A DNA stretch of 64,000 nt from Sycon ciliatum (Eukaryota > Porifera > Calcarea > Leucosolenida > Sycettidae), in the NCBI RefSeq assembly GCF_964019385.1, contig NC_088650.1:33541675-33605674 (forward strand), read 5' to 3'. Each line of letters opens with the position of its first letter. Within the stretch, counting starts at the first letter, position 1. Below are positions 55,878 to 63,991 of this stretch, in pieces. A program made the position numbers and the translations under genes. The notes beneath the pieces are model-generated. The model was given only the letters and a program-made list of their open reading frames with translations. It had not been told where the DNA came from and did no database searches.

Positions 55878-56102
55878 ATGAGCGGCTATTTGGACAAGGG
55901 CAACAAAGCACCCCGTGGGCAGCCAAGGTTGACACTAGCCACAAGTCTGGTCGCTCAGTTGAATAAGCTGGGTGTGCCCATGAAGACCATGGAAGACCTT
56001 TCCAGGTGTCGGCAACAAGCAGAGGACAAGACAGACTGGAAGAAACTGTGCAGCTCGACACTCGAGGACAAATCAGTATCGGCAGCTACTACACCTTGCT
56101 GA
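55878..56102 (+). CDS. Short ORF like the extreme C-terminus of a LINE RT
   Basis: 74 codons: APRGQPRLTLATSLVAQLNK, LGVPMKTMEDLSRCRQQAED then KTDWKKLC. The pattern RG-x-P...L...GV......A.D...W recalls the terminal segment of some non-LTR reverse transcriptases (RGRP...DL...G....A.DR..W). No RT core nearby. Either a captured fragment or an unrelated small gene. Confidence 0.4.
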   Translation: MSGYLDKGNKAPRGQPRLTLATSLVAQLNKLGVPMKTMEDLSRCRQQAEDKTDWKKLCSSTLEDKSVSAATTPC

Positions 56103-56257
56103 TGATGCTCACAAGACAGAAGTGGGAAAAACACTGAATTTCTTTATTTAATGCTCAACTACACGAAATGTGTTATTATTATTATACATATTCAACTGTA
56201 CTCAGTCTGGCTGACTGCCATTCTCTACCACACATTACCGGACACTGTTGTGGGTGT

Positions 56258-57252
56258 TGTCGTTATCGTCGTCGTTGTTGATGTTGTTGTTGTTGGTTGT
56301 TGTCGTCGTTATCGTCGTCGTTGCTGATTTTGTTGTTGGCTGTTGTTCTCGGTTGTTGTCGGTTGTTGTCGTCGTTTGTTGTTGGATGTTGCTGGTTATT
56401 GTTGGTTGTTGTTGGTTGTTGTTGGGTGTTGTTGTTGGTTGTTGTTGGCTGTTGTCGGTTGTTGTCAGGTGTTGTTGGTTGTTGTTGGTTGTTGTTGTTG
56501 TCGGTTGTTGTCGGTTGTTGGGTGTTGTTGTCGGTTGTTGGGTGTTCTCAGTTGGTTGGTGTTGGTTGTTGTTGGTTGTTGTCGGTTGTTGTCCGTTGTT
56601 GTCGGCTGTTGCTGGTTGTTGTTGGTTGTTGTTGTTGGCTGTTGTTGGTTGTTGTTGGATGTTGTTGTCGGTTGTTGTCGGTTGCTAGTTGTTGGTTGTA
56701 GTTGGTTGTTGTCGGTTGTTGTTGGTTGTTGTCGGTTGTTTTCGGCTGTTGTCGGTTGTTGTTGTTTATTGTTGGCTGTTGTTGGTTGTTGTTGGGTGTT
56801 GTTTGGTATTGTTGTCGGTTGTTGCCGGTTGTTGTTTGCTGTTGTTGGTTGTTGTTGCCGGTTGTTGTCGGTTGTTGGGTGTTGTTGTCGGTTGTTGGGT
56901 GTTGTTGTTGGTTGGTGTTGGTTGTTGTTGGTTGTTGTTGGTTGTTGTCCGTTGTTGTCGGTTGTTGTTGGTTGTTGTTGGTTGTTGTTGGCTGTTGTTG
57001 GTTGTTGTTGGTTGTTGTTGTCGGCTGTTGTCGGTTGTTGGTTGTTGTTGTTGGTTGTTGTTGGCTGTAGTTGGTTGTTATCGGTTGTTGTTGGTTGTTG
57101 GATGTTGTTGTCGGTTGTTGTCGGTTGTTGTTGGTTGTTGTTGGTTGTTGTTGGTTGTTGTTGGCTGTTGTTGGCTGTTGTTGGTTGTTGTCGGTTGTTG
57201 TCGGTTGTTGGGTGTTGTTGTTGGTTGTTGTCGGTTGTTGTCGGTTATTGTG
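56258..57252. repeat. GTTG-rich minisatellite, ~1 kb
   Basis: Units of GGTTGTTGTC/GGTTGTTGTT in irregular higher order. All plus frames stay open (poly-VVGCCWLL), an artefact of the composition. Strand asymmetry is extreme: almost no A or C on plus. Confidence 0.95.
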
Positions 57253-57409
57253 TTTTAATCATTATTTTGTTCATTATCCAGGAGGATGTTGCTATGATCC
57301 AATACTATTTTTTCGCATATATGAGACAAGTTTGTGTAGCGTTAGTGTGACGTGGGGTATGCTGATTGGATGTGAGGTGGTGAGAGTATGCTGATTGACC
57401 GATAACAAT

Positions 57410-57503
57410 TAGTGGAAGGGATAAAGTAATGCACTGCTTGTGCAGCGTAACCAAACACATGGTCTGTGGGAAACACCTTAGTAAAATAAATAAAATAATA
57501 ATA
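57410..57503 (+). mobile_element. LINE 3' tail fragment with (AAT)n
   Basis: 'catggtctgtgggaaacacctta' followed by GTAAAATAAATAAAATAATAATAA matches the 3' end of the LINE fragment at 52340-52592 (inverse). Only the last ~90 bp are present. Confidence 0.65.
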
Positions 57504-57643
57504 ACATGAATTGCCACCGGCACTTGAGAGACTCGAGCCTCGCCGCCTTGTTCAAATCGGACTTGGTAGCTTCGTACTGGAACTTAATCTTCTTCTTTTT
57601 GAGGTATGACCGTACAAAACGCGCTTGGATTTTTTCATTTATT

Positions 57644-58015
57644 TTATTTTATTTTTTTCATTGCAACATTTTTAGCAGATGTCCACTCGTGAAACAAAGG
57701 TGAATCTGGAACGAATAAATGGTCCATGTCAAAGGCATGACGAGTCTCGAAGTCTTCACATTCACGATGGAACCTTGTCATGATTGACGCATTCCTTGAT
57801 GGTGCGCACATGAAATCACCCTGGCTCATCTTTTCCAACTCCATTCTTTTCACATCCTGCAACCCATACCCTACTAGTATCAGTGGGGACGCTAGAATCA
57901 GAAGAGGCAAGGCAGCACTCTTCCGTGGATGTATTACTCGACACAACACCACCCATACTTGTTTTCTAGAAGTTTTGACTATAATGATATATTGCAGCAG
58001 GAAGTAGTATACAGT
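57644..58015 (-). CDS. Possible small membrane protein
   Basis: Open minus frame without an ATG before the hydrophobic part. Two hydrophobic stretches are visible (YYFLLQYIIIV and ALPLLILASPLILVGYG), then a charged tail (MELEKMSQGDFMCAPS... to KKIK). It follows the 58082-58852 gene on the same strand within ~65 bp. The start is unclear, so it may be a second exon or not a gene. No family recognised. Confidence 0.35.
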   Translation of the reverse strand, partial: TVYYFLLQYIIIVKTSRKQVWVVLCRVIHPRKSAALPLLILASPLILVGYGLQDVKRMELEKMSQGDFMCAPSRNASIMTRFHRECEDFETRHAFDMDHLFVPDSPLFHEWTSAKNVAMKKIK

Positions 58016-58081
58016 CAAATAGGATAGGATAAGAATGAATGATCAACTGTCTGATAAAGAATGCAGTTCATTTAAAAAGAC

Positions 58082-58852
58082 TTATTGGAAGGTCTCTACC
58101 AGCTGATCGTCATGTTGGACGGCGACACTGCATAATGATATGAAGCTCTCAGTTAGCTGTTTCAGTTCCGTGGTAGAAAGTGTCATGTGTGCGTCCAAAG
58201 AACGATGAAAACATCTGGGGTCCACGTTAATGCAGACGATTGGAGCAACAGCAAGACGTACCTTCAACGCTTGCTCGTCAATGTCGAGGGAGACTGCCCC
58301 GGGGTAGATGAAAACATCTTGTTCCACATCCAGTTCGAACCAGCTGGTCGGGACTAGCTTGCTTTCACCGTTGATGTACACCCGACATTGACCGTAGGAC
58401 GAACATGATGGGTAGAAGTTGGTCTTGATCTTCTCCACACGTCCTCTTCGGAGAGTGTCACGGAGCGATGGACAAGTCTTGATCAAGTTCGTAATGATGA
58501 ACTCAGTGGACTCATTCAGTTCGATGTAAACCTGTCCTTGAGCATCTTTGCGAGCTGTTGCCGTACTACCACAGGCTGGTAGAGCTCCTGAAGGGAAGTA
58601 CATCTTATAACCAGGCTTGTAGAAGGATCTACCTGATGACTTGTAGGACAGTTGCATGTCCTCCTGAAACCCATCTACCACAATCTCTTTGTGGAGCTTG
58701 GTAGGAGCAGGTGACACATAGCGACGCTTAGCCGGTACTGCCTTCGAAGAGAGCACAACTTGAGGAGGGTCAGCAGGAAGAGCGGAATTCTTCCTCTCCC
58801 GCCGCTCGTATAGGTTATCCATCTTCCAGGAAGCGAAGGGAGAACAACTCAT
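58082..58852 (-). CDS. Unrecognised 256-aa protein of the large element
   Basis: ATG at 58852 (MSCSPFASWKMDNLYER; a second ATG at 58822) to TAA at 58084-58082, no lesion. The frame is open up to 58912, but a TATA box at 58909-58902 would place transcription start below the upstream ATG. Visible parts: KAVPAKRRYVSPAPTKLH, QLSYKSSGRSFYKPGYKMYF, INLIKTCPSL-type helices (FIITNLIKTCPSLRDTL), a cysteine pair (YPSCSSYGQCRVYINGES) and YPGAVSLDIDEQALKVRLAV. Mixed alpha/beta, no signal peptide or membrane span. I do not recognise the family. It lies between the possible membrane ORF and the TFIIB-like gene, all on minus. Confidence 0.65.
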   Translation of the reverse strand: MSCSPFASWKMDNLYERRERKNSALPADPPQVVLSSKAVPAKRRYVSPAPTKLHKEIVVDGFQEDMQLSYKSSGRSFYKPGYKMYFPSGALPACGSTATARKDAQGQVYIELNESTEFIITNLIKTCPSLRDTLRRGRVEKIKTNFYPSCSSYGQCRVYINGESKLVPTSWFELDVEQDVFIYPGAVSLDIDEQALKVRLAVAPIVCINVDPRCFHRSLDAHMTLSTTELKQLTESFISLCSVAVQHDDQLVETFQ

Positions 58853-58901
58853 CAGCACTGTATTCGATGAACGAATGACTCGACTACAGGACAACCACCC
58901 G

Positions 58902-58909
58902 TATTTATA
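58902..58909 (-). promoter_or_regulatory. TATA box of the 256-aa gene
   Basis: TATAAATA on minus, about 50 bp before the ATG at 58852. Confidence 0.6.
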
Positions 58910-58954
58910 CAAGGCAGAGACGGAGGCGGGTTGAAGTGATAAAATATGTGTCAG

Positions 58955-59100
58955 CTAGGTCAACCAATCACCATCAAGCCCGCCAAAAACATTTGACCAC
59001 TCAGCATTGAGCCCACCAAAAACATTTGACCAACCAGCATCAAACCCGCCAAAAGCATTTTGTCCAATCAGCGGCATGCCCACCAAAATCATATCTCATC
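58955..59100. repeat. Four ~37-bp repeats with CCAAT motifs upstream of the 256-aa gene
   Basis: Variants of 'ccaatcaccatcaagcccgcc' followed by 'aaaaacatttgacc' occur four times. The CCAATCA motif keeps its place in the first and last unit, and ACCAGCATC-like forms occur in between. They lie 50-190 bp upstream of the TATA box, so a repeated activator site is plausible. Confidence 0.6.
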
Positions 59101-59195
59101 TTAAAGATTCCTTACATGATACCGCCACTTTAGTGAACTGATACAGTATGGAAATAAGATCAGAGTCAAACGTGTGCAAGTTCTGAATCACGTGA

Positions 59196-59876
59196 TCAAG
59201 TGAATAGGTTTTCCCAACAATAGGCATCAATCAATGATACCATAAGAGATGTATCAGATGGAGATAAAATCAGCAAATTCGTACGCAACGTGGACAGTTG
59301 AGAAGAAGACACCATCCTGGTCGACTCCATGAGACGCAGTACATATAGGAGTGGAAAATGCTGAGGAAGAGGTTTCATGATTCGACTGAACCTCAACCAT
59401 GATACATTGCTACGAGGTAAGTAGGAACGCAGTTTACGTAGTACATCCACATTCGTATCGTATACTATGCAGGATAATGCTATAGCATAGTTTATACTCT
59501 TGTACAAACAGGATTTTTTCATCGCAAGTATCTGCTCCCGAAGAGTGTGTACGCAAAGCTGATCGGATAAGAGTTCAGTTTTCGAAAGAAAATGCAAAAG
59601 ATGACGATCCACACCGCTTAACCGCTCATGTACCGCGTAAGGCTTCTTCATCAAACTACATCTCCTATGCACATCATCTTCAGGGAAGTAAATCACCGCC
59701 ATGACAAGTCCACACGAAGAACACACGTATCTTCCTTCATGTAAAACATGATCAAGATGTTGACACTGTTTTTCCTCCCGGTATTGCTCTTCTTCTTCTT
59801 CTTCTTCTTCTTCATCCTTCTCATGAAGTCTCCTGTCACGTACATAAGCAGGTAAGATCTTAAATTCAGAATCCAT
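59196..59876 (-). CDS. TFIIB-like zinc-ribbon protein
   Basis: 226 aa from ATG 59876 (MDSEFKILPAYVRDRRLHEK), intronless. An acidic run (EEEEEEEEE) is followed by the zinc ribbon CQHLDHVLHEGRYVCSSCG (about residues 42-60), close to the TFIIB type (C-x-H...G-x-VC-x2-CG). After it comes a helical region, NYAIALSCIVYDTN then VLRKLRSYLPRSNVSWLRFS, spaced like a cyclin repeat of TFIIB (A.ALS......R.LR......S...I.R..K). Host TFIIB is ~316 aa with two cyclin repeats; this one has room for one or one and a half. Such factors direct RNA polymerase in many large DNA viruses. A TATA box lies upstream. No lesion. Confidence 0.6.
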   Translation of the reverse strand: MDSEFKILPAYVRDRRLHEKDEEEEEEEEEQYREEKQCQHLDHVLHEGRYVCSSCGLVMAVIYFPEDDVHRRCSLMKKPYAVHERLSGVDRHLLHFLSKTELLSDQLCVHTLREQILAMKKSCLYKSINYAIALSCIVYDTNVDVLRKLRSYLPRSNVSWLRFSRIMKPLPQHFPLLYVLRLMESTRMVSSSQLSTLRTNLLILSPSDTSLMVSLIDAYCWENLFT

Positions 59877-59930
59877 CTTCACTCCTCACCAACATCCTCA
59901 TTATGACACTATATCCAGCATGATATCTAC

Positions 59931-59938
59931 TTTATATA
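59931..59938 (-). promoter_or_regulatory. TATA box of the TFIIB-like gene
   Basis: TATATAAA on minus, about 55 bp before the ATG at 59876, the same spacing as for the neighbouring gene. Confidence 0.6.
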
Positions 59939-59969
59939 ACCAATCCTATCCAGGGCAATTATCAGGTAC

Positions 59970-60211
59970 AAATTCACCGAAAACAGTGGTTTTGAAGAAA
60001 TTACCCATCTTTTCGCCGAATGTTCAAAAATTCGCATGTTGAATTCGCCGAAAACCGATGTTTCAGTGCTTCTACAGGGTGTATGTAAATGTACATGACG
60101 TAATGGGAACGGTGACTTCAAGTACTATGTTGAGCCGAATTCTGATCTTGGGGCTCATAATATGGCCGAATTTGAACATTCTCTTAACCGATCGAAAAGC
60201 CGATTAGGCAT
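59970..60211 (-). repeat. Large element, right TIR, inner part
   Basis: Inverse of 53266-53108 joined directly to the inverse of 50160 down to about 50077. It shows the uninterrupted state of the left arm. Confidence 0.9.
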
Positions 60212-62452
60212 GTTGTTGTTGTTGTTGTTGTAGAAGTTTATTTAACGTCGCACCACAAACAGGCGATTTCGCCTCCTTTGATACATGTGGACGACAGAAG
60301 GAATGAGAGAGAGGGGGGGGGGGACAGAAGTATGGAGAGAGGAGGGTAGAAATAAATAAGCAATCAACCTCAGGGCTACACCAAAGCAAAAACGGAATGG
60401 GAACATACTATATACAAAATAGCTTCATACATATATTGCAAAACACGTTTACTATTCTTCAGTCCGCTATACCACAGAAACACACTAGCCGAAAAGCATT
60501 TAAACGGAGCCATGATGCGCTTTAAGCAGGGCACAGAACTGAAGGTGGCTGGGCTCGGAACGGAGATCAGGCGGGAGCTGGTTCCACAGGACTGCGCCGA
60601 TGAACTGCATGGTCGCTCGACCCGCAGGACCGGGCCAAAATGGTACTCGAACGAGGTGATGTGCTGCTCCCCGAGTGCGGTCACCAGTAACTCTCACGAA
60701 GAAGCTGGTGAAGAGGGAGCTAGCTCGGGAGAACAGACAACGACGGACAAAGATGAGGAGCTTAATGTTAAACATGTCCTCCAGGGTGGTGAGGCGGAGC
60801 TGTTCAAAGATCGGGCTCGTGCGCGACCACGGTGGCAGACCGAAGAAGCCGCGGATAGCGCACTTCGTTAGACGTGTGAGGGGCTCCATGTTGCCAATTT
60901 GAAGTGACGGATAAAAGGCGTTGGAAGCGTACGACAACCTACCCTGGATCATCGACCTGTAAAACAGGATCTTTGACGCCAGGGTGAGGCTTCGGCGGCT
61001 CCGCCACAGCGCACCTACTGACTTCCGCACCTGCTGGATTGTGTGATTGACGTGAGGCTCCCAGGAGAGCTGCCCATCTACTATTACGCCCAGGTACCGC
61101 GCTTGTTCCACAACTGCAAGGGCTGCATTCCCACAGCGAATTCGAATGTTATCTGTGTCAGGCGCTGGGCCTCTTGGGGTAATCAACAGAGCTTGCGTTT
61201 TCTTTTGGTTCAGCATTAGCCCGCGGTCCTCCAACCACTGCGACAGGCCAGTGATGGCTGTGCTTAGAGAAGAGCACACTTGTTCGCAACTGCCCGAGGC
61301 TTCAATTGCAATGTCGTCTGCAAATTCCTGGTTTGTGACCTGCTGGGGCAAGCAGCATCGAAGGTTACGGATGTATAGTGTGAACAGGAGGGGGCCGAGG
61401 ACGGATCCTTGCGGCACCCCTCGACTGCATGCGACGTATTCCGAGCAATTTCCGCCCACGACTACGCGTTGAAGCCGCTCACTCAGGTAACTAGTGAACC
61501 ATATCTGGACAGTACCGCCGACCCCAATGTCGGATAGCTCCTGTGCCAAGATGGTGTGTTTGACACAGTCGAAAGCCTTCGACATATCCACGAATATCAC
61601 ACCTGTGAGTTTGCGCTCATACTTCGCTTTCAGCCAGCGATTGACAGCTAGCACAAGAGCGTCCTCCGTACTGTGGTTCTTCCTGTACGCGAACTGCGAG
61701 TCAGGGAGAATACTGTGATCGGTCAGAAAGGATGTAAGCTGAGCTTTGACGATCTTCTCGAGGAGGCGAGAAACGACTGGTAGTAGAGAAATAGGTCGAT
61801 ACGCAGTAGGCTGACAAGGGTCAAGGCCGCCACCTTTGAATAGCGGCGACACATTAGCAATTTTAAACTGACGGGGAACACACCCCTGACATAACGAAGT
61901 ATTGAAAATGATGCTGAGCGAGGGAGCCAGTATTGATGCCGAGTTTCTAAGGACAATACCCGGCAAGTCATCATGTCCAGTTGCTTTTGACGCGTCAACG
62001 GACTGGAGAAGGGCCGTAATGTCCTCCGTCGAAACAGGCGCAAATTCCGTGAATGCTGGTGCTTCACGTTCGGCTGGTGCGTTGGCGCACAGCGCGTCTG
62101 GTCGTCCAGGGTCATGTACAACTTCGCCAAAAGTTCGGGAGAGGATTCCAACAGGTACTTGTGGTGGGCTTGAACTTTTCGCTCGTCCAGTCACCACGTT
62201 TATCGTATTCCAGAGCTTCCGTCCATCCTTTCCGGCCGACTGTAGGCGAGCTTGAAAATACTGATCCCTTAGCCTCCGATCTAGCTTGCGCGCGGCTGCG
62301 CGGAGAGTGCGGTGTTGCTCTCGCAGGCGGACATCGTTTGGAGAGCGTGAAAGAAGTCGGTGGGCCTTGTTTCGTTGACGCACAGCAGATACAAGTTCAG
62401 GACACAACCATGGGCAAGGTCGGCGCCTCGGCTTACGAGGAGGTTGTAAGGG
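60212..62452 (-). mobile_element. LINE inserted in the right TIR, intact RT, 5'-truncated
   Basis: Minus-strand CR1/L2-like element. 5' truncation falls at about 62452, before the RT domain. The 3' UTR has hairpin AGGCG-ATTT-CGCCT (60261-60274), TTAAATAAAC and a (CAA)n tail (60212-60232). The empty site is visible in the left arm (50070-50085, cagag|catgcc). No target duplication beyond 1-2 ambiguous bases. Confidence 0.92.
60500..62452 (-). CDS. LINE reverse transcriptase, open without lesions
   Basis: About 650 codons without stop. Motifs: DASKATGHDDLPGIVLRN, AYRPISLLPVVSRLLEK, KNHSTEDALVLAVNRWL, FVDMSKAFDCVKHTILA, GVPQGSVLGPLLFTLY, NQEFADDIAI (catalytic ADD), ARYLGVIVDGQLSWEPHV. The endonuclease is lost by 5' truncation and no start codon of its own remains; the frame runs by chance into TIR sequence upstream to 62689. 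An RT of this length without a stop suggests a very recent insertion. Confidence 0.88.
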   Translation of the reverse strand, partial: PLQPPRKPRRRPCPWLCPELVSAVRQRNKAHRLLSRSPNDVRLREQHRTLRAAARKLDRRLRDQYFQARLQSAGKDGRKLWNTINVVTGRAKSSSPPQVPVGILSRTFGEVVHDPGRPDALCANAPAEREAPAFTEFAPVSTEDITALLQSVDASKATGHDDLPGIVLRNSASILAPSLSIIFNTSLCQGCVPRQFKIANVSPLFKGGGLDPCQPTAYRPISLLPVVSRLLEKIVKAQLTSFLTDHSILPDSQFAYRKNHSTEDALVLAVNRWLKAKYERKLTGVIFVDMSKAFDCVKHTILAQELSDIGVGGTVQIWFTSYLSERLQRVVVGGNCSEYVACSRGVPQGSVLGPLLFTLYIRNLRCCLPQQVTNQEFADDIAIEASGSCEQVCSSLSTAITGLSQWLEDRGLMLNQKKTQALLITPRGPAPDTDNIRIRCGNAALAVVEQARYLGVIVDGQLSWEPHVNHTIQQVRKSVGALWRSRRSLTLASKILFYRSMIQGRLSYASNAFYPSLQIGNMEPLTRLTKCAIRGFFGLPPWSRTSPIFEQLRLTTLEDMFNIKLLIFVRRCLFSRASSLFTSFFVRVTGDRTRGAAHHLVRVPFWPGPAGRATMQFIGAVLWNQLPPDLRSEPSHLQFCALLKAHHGSV

Positions 62453-62861
62453 GCTCTGCATGGGCAACTTGTCAATCAGTGCACATCGACGATGTGCGAA
62501 TAAAACGAATGCACAGAACGTGAACTTTGTTTGCTGCAAATCTACGAAGTGCGAATCAGGGAGTAGTATAATGACACGTGTACTAGTACACCTTGTGTTG
62601 CACTGCGTCTTTTCCACACGCATAGGACCACTGAAGGTCACACGCTCCGCGTGCGTATGCACGCATGCGCAATATGTCACTGCATGCAATGTACATCTAC
62701 GATGTGCAAATCAGGGGATAGTACGTATTTTACTACTCCCCGGTGCGAATGCACCGAACGTGCACAAGTGCACGTTCGCCATCTATGGCGAAAAGAACCT
62801 TAAGGATGACATTTATGGCATGCCAGGGGTCAAAGGTCAAACTCTGGGGGGTCCCGGGGCC
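62453..62861 (-). repeat. Large element, right TIR, outer part
   Basis: Inverse of 49668 to about 50076, identical by eye across ~409 bp, including the 24-bp palindrome, the three GCACATCG motifs and the DR1 (62827-62839). Confidence 0.92.
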
Positions 62862-62889
62862 AGACCAAGCACGACCGACACAGTGTGCC

Positions 62890-63264
62890 TTATTTGGCCC
62901 AAAGGTCAAAGGTCAAAAAGTGGCCCAGAACCCGCCCCGCACTAACTACTTCCTTGAACGGCTGTTGACGGATCAGGTGAGGTGCTAGTATGGCGGCTTT
63001 GCTGCATAGCCCTTCGCCTGCAGCTGAGTCTCCAAAGCTCTTGAACAAGGAGCTGATGGTAGTAACAAATGAGGAATCCAGTTTGCCAAGCGGGATGGCA
63101 AAGAGGTTTGGTTGAAAGTGTACTGCTTTCTCATAAATTATGCTGTATTGACAGCCTGGACATGATACTAATACCCTACCTGGTGACTTCGGCTTCAGCT
63201 CTTCTCGACCTTTCCGCTCATCAAACAGAAACACGTCATGAAACATGTCATGGCATTGATGCAC
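62890..63264 (-). pseudogene. Retroelement N-terminal domain fragment, minus copy
   Basis: Reads LVSCPGCQYSIIYEKAVHFQ, NLFAIPLGKLDSSFVTTISS, LFKSFGDSAAGEGLCSKAAI. This is the N-terminal domain (PLGK....F......L...F......) found before the RT in a retroelement group common in marine invertebrates. It is homologous to the plus-strand copy next to it. No RT follows on minus; the large TIR element begins after it. Confidence 0.6.
62903..62915 (+). promoter_or_regulatory. Perfect DR1 (AGGTCAAAGGTCA) just outside the right TIR
   Basis: Consensus direct repeat of two AGGTCA half-sites with one base between, 42 bp from the TIR end. Binding by RXR/HNF4-type receptors is established for the motif; use here is unproven. 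Confidence 0.4.
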
Positions 63265-63351
63265 AATAATTATGTGGCCGAGGCACTGGATGGGCAGCTA
63301 GGGGCACATTCGCCAAGTCGTGATTCTTACCTGCCTATATAGATTCCGGCT

Positions 63352-63991
63352 TTGGGTGGCCAAGTACCACCACGCAAAGATAGCAATGCCGTGGCAAGTG
63401 CGGCTGAGTCGGTGGGCTCCGTTGTATATAGCAGCCTGCCAGATGCTGAACCAATAGATAGTGTCCCTCCCTCTTTTCATCTCGGGAGGCTCACCGCAGC
63501 CGATACCTGTGCACTGATTGATGCAGCCTATGAACAATGCACTCAATACCGTCCCATTACTTTCCACGTTCCACTGGGGAAGATCGGGTGGCGATTCATT
63601 ACAACTCTTTCCTCATATTACTCCTGTTTTGGTGATTGTGGATCCTACCGGCAGAGTGCCTTCAAGATTGCTGCGGTGTTTCAAGCCCTACTGTTACAGA
63701 AACCGAAAACTGACTCCTCCGGGTTTGCGAAGCTTCGGGAGCGCCGACTTGGGCAATAGGCAAGTGGAGATCTTGCTGACTTGATGAGAGAAGCAGGCAC
63801 CATTCAGGATTGTAAGCGCCTTGAGTCTGATTCTAAAAACCGAGGTAGTGTTGACCCCGCTAGGGGCTTTGCAGACAAGGTCACGGCTGGGAAGCTTGCA
63901 GCTGCTCTCAAAGTATGATCGGACGATGAGGGTGGCCGTTTGCATGCCCTTGACGACACAGTGATGGATGTACAGTCCGAGATATCCTAAA
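63352..63991 (+). pseudogene. Retroelement N-terminal domain, plus copy running off the edge
   Basis: Reads AADTCALIDAAYEQCTQYRP, TFHVPLGKIGWRFITTLSSY, SAFKIAAVFQALLLQKPKT, LRERRLGQ-stop. The same frame goes on as DLADLMREAGTIQDCKRL, NRGSVDPARGFADKVTAGKL, AAALKV-stop-SDDEGGRLHALDD. The order PLGK...LLLQKP...ERRL...GDLDGL-REG-TIQ...FA..V..GK..AAL..L is that of the RT retroelement group whose C-terminal half lies at 44.2-49.7 kb. Two stops, so inactive. The RT part should lie beyond the window. Confidence 0.7.

Larger units (their letters stand above)
49668..62861. mobile_element. Large TIR element with virus-like gene set (~8.0 kb net)
   Basis: The outer ends GGCCCCGGGACCCCCC (49668) and inverse (62861) begin inverted repeats of about 650 bp that read as identical wherever both arms are present. 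The left arm is split by a 2.95-kb block of later insertions (50161-53107), the right arm by a 2.24-kb LINE (60212-62452). The interior (53.3-59.97 kb) carries five candidate genes (see entries). No transposase, integrase, DNA polymerase, capsid or ATPase was recognised. The left end lies in a minus-strand retroelement, but the right flank is a different part of such an element, so no clean target duplication is seen (only AG at both edges). Confidence 0.75.

Noticed and set aside
56248..57394. Long valine/glycine/cysteine/leucine frames in three phases
   Set aside because: Products of the GTTG satellite; open in every plus frame.
62453..62689. N-terminal 79 codons of the long reverse-transcriptase frame
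   Set aside because: They are TIR sequence read in frame with the inserted LINE, and the same peptide appears in the intact left arm without an RT.
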